From Syntrophomonadaceae bacterium (lineage in GTDB: Bacteria; Bacillota_D; Dethiobacteria; DTU022), in contig PWUG01000236.1 in assembly GCA_003562605.1 (NCBI GenBank), forward strand, positions 1 to 20,677: 20,677 nt of DNA. Direction: 5' to 3'. Position numbers and translations under genes: made by a program. The notes under the pieces are model-generated. The model was not told where the DNA came from, did no database searches, and saw only the letters and a list, made by a program, of their open reading frames with translations. The stretch's first letter is position 1; every line of letters begins with the position of its first letter. This document shows, piece by piece, positions 15,549-20,677 of this stretch.

Positions 15549-17207
15549 ATGGCTCAGCGTTTGCACGGTGGAAATTTAGTAGCAAAAATGCTTAAAAATG
15601 AAGGGGTACAAAATATTTTTTCCCTTAGCGGAGGTCATATCAACCCGATTTATGACGGCTGTCTTACTGAAGGAATCCGTATCATTGATACACGACATGA
15701 ACAGGCGGCAGTTCATATGGCCGAGGGATGGGCCCGTTTTACCGGGTTGCCCGGTGTGGCGGTGGTAACAGCCGGGCCCGGGGTGGTCAATGCTCTGCCC
15801 GGCATAGCGGTTGCTTCGCAGAGTGCGGTTCCTCTCGTTGTAATTGCCGGCCGCAGTTCACTGGCGATGCGTGACCTCGGTTCAATGCAGGACATCGATC
15901 AGCTTGAACTGGTCCGCCCGCTGGTCAAGTGGGCCCGTTCAGTTTACCAGGTCGAACGTCTGCCGGAATATGTGGCTACCGCTTTCCGCCAGGCTAAAAC
16001 AGGCCGGCCGGGGCCGGTATTTTTAGAAGTGCCGATCGATATCATTAAACAGGAAGTTGATCAGGGCACTAAGGTGCGCTATCCAAAGTATTACTGCCCG
16101 CAGACACGTTTGTATGCCTGTGAGAACGAAGTGCAGGAGGCAGCTAAACTTCTTAGCAAAGCAGAGCGTCCGGTAATCCTGGCCGGTAGTGGTGTCTGGT
16201 GGTCAGGCGCTTCTGCCGAACTGGTCGCTTTTGCTGAAGAAACAAATATCCCTGTTTATACCAGGACTATGGCCAGGGGGGCAATTCCCGAAGATCACCG
16301 CCTGGCCGGCGGTTTTTATCCCCTGGGGTTAATGCAGGCCGACGTTGTCCTGATCCTGGGCACGCGTTTTGACTGGACCCTGGGTTATGGCCGCCCGCCA
16401 CTTTTCACGCCTGGCCTGAAAACGATCCAGGTCGATATTTATCCTGAAGACATCGGCAAGAACCGACCTGTGGATATCGCCCTGCCTGGTGATATCAAGG
16501 CTGTTCTCGGACAGCTCACAGCAGCCCTCAAAGGTGCCAGGATGAACGCCGATTCTCAGTGGCCGGAAACTGTTCAGGTTTTAAAAAATGCGGCGAGGGA
16601 GTCGGTATGCCAGGAGGCAGCATCTGATGCCGAGCCGCTGCACCCGGCGCGGTTATGCGCAGAAGTGCAGCAGTTTTTACCCCGTGATACTTCGATTGTG
16701 GTCGACGGGGGTGATATTGCCGGTTTTACGGTCCTGTCGATGCAAACCTACGGCCCCGGCTCGATGCAGTGGGTCGGCGCTTTCGGTCATTTAGGTGTTG
16801 GTCTGCCCTTTGCCATTGCCGGTAAACTTGCCAGGCCCAATCAGCCCGTTGTGCTGATCACCGGTGACGGTTCTTTAGGTTTGAGCGCTATGGAATTTGA
16901 TACCGCTGTGCGCCATAATATTCCACTGATCTGTATTGTTTCAAATGACAGTGGTTGGGGGCAAATACGCCGTGTCCAGAGACAGACTTATGGGCGTGAG
17001 CGGGTTATCGGCTCTGAACTCGGTTTGACCCGTTACGATAAAATTGTTGAAGCCCTGGGCGGTTTTGGCGCTTACGTTGAAAAAGCAGCCGATATCAAAT
17101 CAACGCTGGAGTTGGCTATTGACAGCGGTAAACCTGCCTGCATAAATGTGCGTACTAATCCGGAAGCATCTTTCGGCGGCATGGATCTACCCTGGCCGAT
17201 TCATTGA
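15549..17207 (+). CDS. ThDP-dependent lyase/ligase, 2-hydroxyacyl-CoA lyase 2 (ILVBL)/benzaldehyde lyase-like
   Basis: A 552-residue enzyme of the acetolactate-synthase fold. Catalytic Glu51 lies in IDTRHEQAAVHMAEG; Gln114 lies in GSMQDIDQ; the ThDP/Mg motif is GDGSLGLSAMEF (439-450) ending ND (466-467). The loop SGGHINPIYDG places His30 where acetolactate synthases have Gly but benzaldehyde lyase (His29) and human ILVBL/HACL2 (GGHISP) have His, as I recall those sequences. It therefore probably cleaves or forms a 2-hydroxyacyl-CoA or acyloin bond rather than making acetolactate; no ilvN regulatory subunit is adjacent. AAAGGAG (15535-15541) precedes ATG 15549. It sits between a CoA-transferase and an SDR, which supports a CoA-ester substrate. 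A generic annotation would be acetolactate synthase large subunit, which I think is wrong here. Confidence 0.75.
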   Translation: MAQRLHGGNLVAKMLKNEGVQNIFSLSGGHINPIYDGCLTEGIRIIDTRHEQAAVHMAEGWARFTGLPGVAVVTAGPGVVNALPGIAVASQSAVPLVVIAGRSSLAMRDLGSMQDIDQLELVRPLVKWARSVYQVERLPEYVATAFRQAKTGRPGPVFLEVPIDIIKQEVDQGTKVRYPKYYCPQTRLYACENEVQEAAKLLSKAERPVILAGSGVWWSGASAELVAFAEETNIPVYTRTMARGAIPEDHRLAGGFYPLGLMQADVVLILGTRFDWTLGYGRPPLFTPGLKTIQVDIYPEDIGKNRPVDIALPGDIKAVLGQLTAALKGARMNADSQWPETVQVLKNAARESVCQEAASDAEPLHPARLCAEVQQFLPRDTSIVVDGGDIAGFTVLSMQTYGPGSMQWVGAFGHLGVGLPFAIAGKLARPNQPVVLITGDGSLGLSAMEFDTAVRHNIPLICIVSNDSGWGQIRRVQRQTYGRERVIGSELGLTRYDKIVEALGGFGAYVEKAADIKSTLELAIDSGKPACINVRTNPEASFGGMDLPWPIH

Positions 17208-17225
17208 TTATCAGGAGGAATTGAG

Positions 17226-18062
17226 ATGAATAGATTATCGGGTAAGATAGCTCTTATTACAGGCTCCGGTCGCAAGAAAGGGATTGGTTATGCCTGTGCC
17301 CTGCGGCTGGCTGAAGAAGGAGCTTCAGTGGTGGTGGCCGACCTGGCCGAGACTGTTGATGAAGATATCTATAAAGAAGAGATGCACAATGAACTTAAGG
17401 CCGTAGCGGCTGACATATCAGCATTGGGGAGCCAATCTCTGGCGGTCGAGGTTGATGTTACCGACCCTGATTCTGTACAATCAATGATCGATCAGGTTAA
17501 GACGGTTTTCGGCAGGCTCGATATTCTTGTCAATAATGCCGGTACTGCAATGGAGCCGGCGCCCCTGGTTCATACAGATTTGGATGCGTGGCGCAGAACT
17601 TTAGAGATTAATTTAACAGGAACCATGCTATGCTGCCGGGCGGCCGCACCACTGATGATGAATAATGAAGAAGGCGGCAGAATTATCAACATGTCCTCAA
17701 GGGCTGCTCAGCGCGGGGCAATCTGGATCCATGCCTATTGCGCTTCTAAAGCTGGCATCATCGGCCTAACCCGGTCCATGGCCCTGGAGCTGGCACCTTT
17801 TAAAATATGTGTCAATGCTCTCTGCCCCGGCGACATTGATACAGAACTCAAGCGCTGGGGCTGGGAAAAAGAGGCTCTGGTAATGGGCAAAACAGTAGAA
17901 GAGATTGCTGCAGCAGCGGCTAAGGCCACTCCACTGGGCAGGATCGGCACTCCCGCTGATGTTGCGGCTGCGGTGGCTTTTTTTGCTTCTCCTGACTCTG
18001 CCTATTTGACCGGCGAGATTCTCAATATCACGGGTGGATGCGGTATGCGCCCGGTATTTTAG
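17226..18062 (+). CDS. Short-chain dehydrogenase/reductase
   Basis: A classical SDR of 278 residues using NAD(H) or NADP(H). The cofactor loop TGSGRKKGIG is at 12-21 and Asp39 (VVADL) follows the second beta strand, which usually favours NAD. NNAG lies at 103-106 and the catalytic set is Ser158, Tyr171 and Lys175 (YCASK). The C-terminal part GRIGTPADVAAAVAFFASPDSAYLTG is typical of FabG-like members. AGGAGG (17213-17218) precedes ATG 17226, 18 bases after the ThDP enzyme, so it is the third gene of the operon and likely oxidises or reduces the alcohol or carbonyl product of that enzyme. An insert at about 42-62 makes it somewhat longer than the typical 250 residues. Substrate unknown. Confidence 0.85.
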   Translation: MNRLSGKIALITGSGRKKGIGYACALRLAEEGASVVVADLAETVDEDIYKEEMHNELKAVAADISALGSQSLAVEVDVTDPDSVQSMIDQVKTVFGRLDILVNNAGTAMEPAPLVHTDLDAWRRTLEINLTGTMLCCRAAAPLMMNNEEGGRIINMSSRAAQRGAIWIHAYCASKAGIIGLTRSMALELAPFKICVNALCPGDIDTELKRWGWEKEALVMGKTVEEIAAAAAKATPLGRIGTPADVAAAVAFFASPDSAYLTGEILNITGGCGMRPVF

Positions 18063-18067
18063 CCAAT

Positions 18068-18093
18068 AAGGGGCCGGTTATGCCCCTTTTTTT
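18068..18093 (+). terminator. Rho-independent terminator of the CoA-transferase/lyase/SDR operon
   Basis: AAGGGGC (18068-18074) pairs with GCCCCTT (18082-18088) and runs into a T tract to 18093. It lies 6 bases after the SDR stop codon, between two convergent genes. Confidence 0.9.
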
Positions 18094-18106
18094 CCGGCAG
18101 GGGTTC

Positions 18107-19507
18107 TTATTTTTCCTCCGACGCTTTCAGGCGTCGCAGGTAGATGGCCCGGTAGACAATCCAGAAAACAAAGAGAGCCACGAGGTAAACAAATACTAGG
18201 CCGATTGTTTCCAGTACGGCAGGCACTGTTCTTCCCGCCGCGTAGCCAATGGCCGGCATGTTGGCCAGGAGCAGGATTGGAATTGCAGTAAACAGGGCTA
18301 CTCCACCGGCATAAACCAGGTCTTCAGCCACCGGAGTTTCAAAGTGGGGATCGAGTACCCGCAGCAGGGCCAGGCCTGAGGCAACCGTGCCTGTTACCAA
18401 ACCGAATGAAGAAACCATCCTTTCGAATTTATAATCCATTTGCATCCTGTTTACAAGGAAAGAAACGAAGACCAGCGTAACTAAGCCGCCTATTGTCGAA
18501 AGCAGAGCTATTTCCAACCAGTAGAGTCGAATCATTTCCAGGGATATTGCAGTTATTGCGGCGGTAATCATGAAATCGATAAAAGTACCGCCAAGGCGCG
18601 TCATCAGGCCGTGATCGATAATGTATTCTATTTTTATTTTTTCCATGATCCAGCGGATGACCAGGGCGAAGAGGATACCGAATATGTAACCGAAACCTCC
18701 GATTAGCGCAGAGAGGTTTTCCCCGAACTCGCCGAATCTTCCAAGTAACCCGAGCAGGTTACTTAAGAACAGGTAAGCTACAAGCAGCACCATTCCAACC
18801 AGTGCCAATTGCAGAGCCATAGATTCTATCGCTTCCTGTGCTGTTACCAGGCGCCCTGCTTCTTTCTTTTCTTCACCGGGCCTGACGATGCCCCGAAACA
18901 CTGAAGGTGGAATTTGGTCATATCCCTTAAACAATGTTGCCTTGTTGCGGCGAACGCCCCAGTTAATAATGACCATGCCGATAATATAGGCCCAGATGAA
19001 TCCTAATGCGCCAAAAGTAAGGCCAACCTGGCTGCCTCCGATAAAGCCCATGGTTTCCCAGTTTAGACCGAAACTGTAGGCAACACCCGGATTGTTGCCG
19101 AAGCCCATTACCAGGTGCAGTCCGAAAGCGGGGAAGAGGTCGGGATAATATGTAAGAATTAAGATTAAGGCAAAGGCCAGTCCCAGGATACCCTGAACCG
19201 CATAAGTTTTACAGTGAATGACCATAGTTGTAAGGGTGCCGTAACTGCGTTTGACCTTTGATCCTCGCAGACCCATCGCAATAAAAGCCAGGGTCAGCAG
19301 GTGATAGACATAGTCGCCCATCTCGTTAGGATCGATCACTCTGAACAAGTATTGCCCGAGCAGGATGCCGAACAAACCGGCCAGGATGCTGTTGGGAATT
19401 AAAAATTTTTGCAGGAATGAAATGCGGCTTCTCAAAAAAGTTGCCAGGAGAAGAAAGACACTTAAATAGCTGAAGATTAGGACAGGTTCCCAGTTTACAC
19501 CGGCCAT
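18107..19507 (-). CDS. GltS-related sodium/carboxylate symporter-like membrane protein
   Basis: A 466-residue polytopic membrane protein with about ten to twelve hydrophobic segments and a hydrophilic loop at about 186-228 that splits it into two halves. The second half has GLVTGTVASGLALLR (369-383), matching the glycine-rich TGT signature of the sodium/glutamate symporter GltS; the first half has GFGNNPGVAYSFG (135-147) in the corresponding place. GltS itself is near 400 residues, so this is a longer relative and its substrate may be another carboxylate. ATG 19507 is preceded by AAGGGGG on the minus strand. It converges on the CoA-transferase/lyase/SDR operon with 45 bases between stop codons, so it may import that pathway's substrate; this is inference. 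Confidence 0.7.
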   Translation of the reverse strand: MAGVNWEPVLIFSYLSVFLLLATFLRSRISFLQKFLIPNSILAGLFGILLGQYLFRVIDPNEMGDYVYHLLTLAFIAMGLRGSKVKRSYGTLTTMVIHCKTYAVQGILGLAFALILILTYYPDLFPAFGLHLVMGFGNNPGVAYSFGLNWETMGFIGGSQVGLTFGALGFIWAYIIGMVIINWGVRRNKATLFKGYDQIPPSVFRGIVRPGEEKKEAGRLVTAQEAIESMALQLALVGMVLLVAYLFLSNLLGLLGRFGEFGENLSALIGGFGYIFGILFALVIRWIMEKIKIEYIIDHGLMTRLGGTFIDFMITAAITAISLEMIRLYWLEIALLSTIGGLVTLVFVSFLVNRMQMDYKFERMVSSFGLVTGTVASGLALLRVLDPHFETPVAEDLVYAGGVALFTAIPILLLANMPAIGYAAGRTVPAVLETIGLVFVYLVALFVFWIVYRAIYLRRLKASEEK

Positions 19508-19603
19508 CTAGTTTCCCCCTTAATCGATTATTCATGCAAGAACCAATATTTACATTTATCTTTATTCTCTACCTTTTCAAGTATCCCTTCTTTTAACAAT
19601 TCT

Positions 19604-19640
19604 GTGATCACTTATATTTACTCATGGTATGCGTTATAAT
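19604..19640 (+). promoter_or_regulatory. Possible promoter and palindrome in the divergent region before xdhC
   Basis: TATAAT at 19635-19640 lies 31 bases before the xdhC-family start; its -35 position (TTATAT) is poor. Just upstream is an 8-bp palindrome GTGATCAC (19604-19611), which could bind a regulator between the divergent carrier and xdhC genes. Confidence 0.3.
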
Positions 19641-19670
19641 TGACTTATCTTTGTGCTGGTGGGGGATATA

Positions 19671-20677
19671 ATGATGAATATTTACAAAATAATTTCGGAA
19701 CAGCTCTCTTCAGGTAAGGAGACGGCCCTGATTACAATTATTTCGAGCGATAATAATCCCTCGTTAAAAGGTAAGAAGGTTATTTTATCTGAGGGTAAAG
19801 TAATATACAGCGGACTGGACAGAGATTTTACCGGTAGGGTTTATACCCGGGCAGAGCCTCTCCTTAAAAAATCTCAAAGCGTTATAACCGTTTTTAATTC
19901 CGACCAGAAAGAACCGGTGCAATTGTTTATCCAGTTCTTCAAGATAGCACCACGGTTAATTATCCTGGGCGGAGGTCATGTCGGAGCAGCGCTTTGCCGG
20001 ATGGCTGCCCTGCTTGATTACGAAATAACTGTGATTGACGATCGCCCTTCTTTTGCCAACGAATCTGTTCATCCGGATGCTGATCAGCTAATTTGTGAAC
20101 AGTTTGGCCGGGCCCTCGATCTGATCGAACCTTCCCCTTCAGACTATATCGTTATTGTCACACGCGGCCACCGGTACGATCGTCTCTGCCTTGAAAAAGC
20201 GCTTGAAAGGGATTCAGCTTACATCGGCATGATTGGCAGCCGGAAACGAGTCGGTGAGCAAATGAAAAGTATGGCCGAATCAGGTTATTCCCGGGACCAA
20301 CTGGCCCGAATTCATTCGCCAATCGGTCTTCCAATCGGAGCGGTTACTGAAGCTGAAATTGCCTTGAGCATCCTGGCCGAAGTAACTGCGGTCAGGCGCA
20401 GCGGCTGCAGTGATGAAGCATTCCAGGACGAAGTGTTGCGGGAGCTTAAGCAGTTGGAAGAGGATGGTCGTAAAGCAGTCCTGGCCACGATTATAAATGC
20501 GCGGGGATCGACTCCCCGTAAAACCGGTTCACAGATGATTGTTTTTCCAGACGGAACTCTTAAAGGGACAATTGGCGGAGGTTGTGCCGAAGCGGAAGTG
20601 AGGAGAGAGGCCCTGCTCTGTTTTGACCGGGCTCAGGCACGTCTATTTAAGCTTAAACTTACCGCGGATGCAGCGGC
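19671..20677 (+). CDS. XdhC-family protein with two CoxI-like regions (3'-partial)
   Basis: The frame from ATG 19671 (or 19674, better spaced from GGGGG at 19661-19665) is open to the window end; 335 codons are visible. Residues about 20-95 look like a degenerate XdhC/CoxI N-terminal domain without its GGGC motif. Residues 94-240 are the XdhC C-terminal Rossmann domain: LIILGGGHVGAALC, VTRGHRYD, MIGSRKR, and HSPIGLPIGAVTEAEIA. From about 268 a second, intact CoxI domain starts: ATIINARGSTPRKTG and IGGGCAEAEV, with Cys305. XdhC proteins bind molybdenum cofactor and help sulfurate or insert it into xanthine-dehydrogenase-type hydroxylases, including selenium-dependent ones of clostridia. A molybdenum hydroxylase or its accessory genes are expected downstream of the window. 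Confidence 0.85.
   Translation, partial: MMNIYKIISEQLSSGKETALITIISSDNNPSLKGKKVILSEGKVIYSGLDRDFTGRVYTRAEPLLKKSQSVITVFNSDQKEPVQLFIQFFKIAPRLIILGGGHVGAALCRMAALLDYEITVIDDRPSFANESVHPDADQLICEQFGRALDLIEPSPSDYIVIVTRGHRYDRLCLEKALERDSAYIGMIGSRKRVGEQMKSMAESGYSRDQLARIHSPIGLPIGAVTEAEIALSILAEVTAVRRSGCSDEAFQDEVLRELKQLEEDGRKAVLATIINARGSTPRKTGSQMIVFPDGTLKGTIGGGCAEAEVRREALLCFDRAQARLFKLKLTADAA

Noticed and set aside
15549..17207. Biosynthetic acetolactate synthase large subunit (ilvB)
   Set aside because: No ilvN or other branched-chain genes are adjacent, the GGH loop differs from the acetolactate synthase form, and the partners are a CoA-transferase and an SDR.
1..20677. CRISPR array, prophage or insertion sequence
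   Set aside because: No regularly spaced repeats, no transposase or integrase motifs and no phage genes were found on either strand.

Overview
The window looks like a chromosomal segment of an anaerobic, low-to-mid GC Gram-positive bacterium of the clostridial type (Bacillota). This is inferred from the strong AGGAGG-type ribosome sites, the dnaG-rpoD pair, a PPDK with its YqfL-type regulator, an iron-sulfur/flavin oxidoreductase with an FlpD/MvhD-like tail, and an XdhC-family protein. No phage, insertion sequence or CRISPR array was seen. Most of the window is housekeeping; the accessory interest lies in the last third and in the intergenic regions.

Layout. 1-5676: the PPDK regulator (5' end off the window) overlaps ppdK by 4 bases, followed by a 695-residue GltD-like flavoprotein carrying ferredoxin and FlpD-like domains, closed by a clear terminator. 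5677-5931: a non-coding stretch with possible RNA structure and a second terminator just ahead of dnaG. 5932-8871: dnaG and the primary sigma factor gene. 8872-10280: an inverted-repeat element, tRNA-Asn with an excellent promoter, a minus-strand MetH-activation-domain protein, then a tRNA-Met/Glu/Val cluster with its own promoter and terminator. 10343-11410: a MORN-repeat lipoprotein gene on the minus strand, broken by one in-frame TGA, divergent from a PrcB-domain lipoprotein. 11556-13790: a small tautomerase, mnmA (apparently coupled to a 13-codon leader ORF) and a nitrilase-family amidohydrolase.

14045-18093: a tight three-gene unit of a Cat1-type CoA-transferase, a ThDP enzyme resembling 2-hydroxyacyl-CoA lyase 2 (ILVBL) or benzaldehyde lyase, and an SDR dehydrogenase, with its own terminator. 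It reads as a catabolic cassette: activation of an acid to a CoA ester, C-C cleavage or ligation by ThDP, and a carbonyl/alcohol redox step. A convergent GltS-like carrier (18107-19507) may supply the substrate. The window ends inside an XdhC-family gene with unusual domain order.

The candidates for something not yet described are the CoA-transferase/lyase/SDR cassette, the GltD-ferredoxin-FlpD fusion, and the UGA-interrupted MORN lipoprotein. All functional statements rest on reading motifs by eye; no database search was possible.
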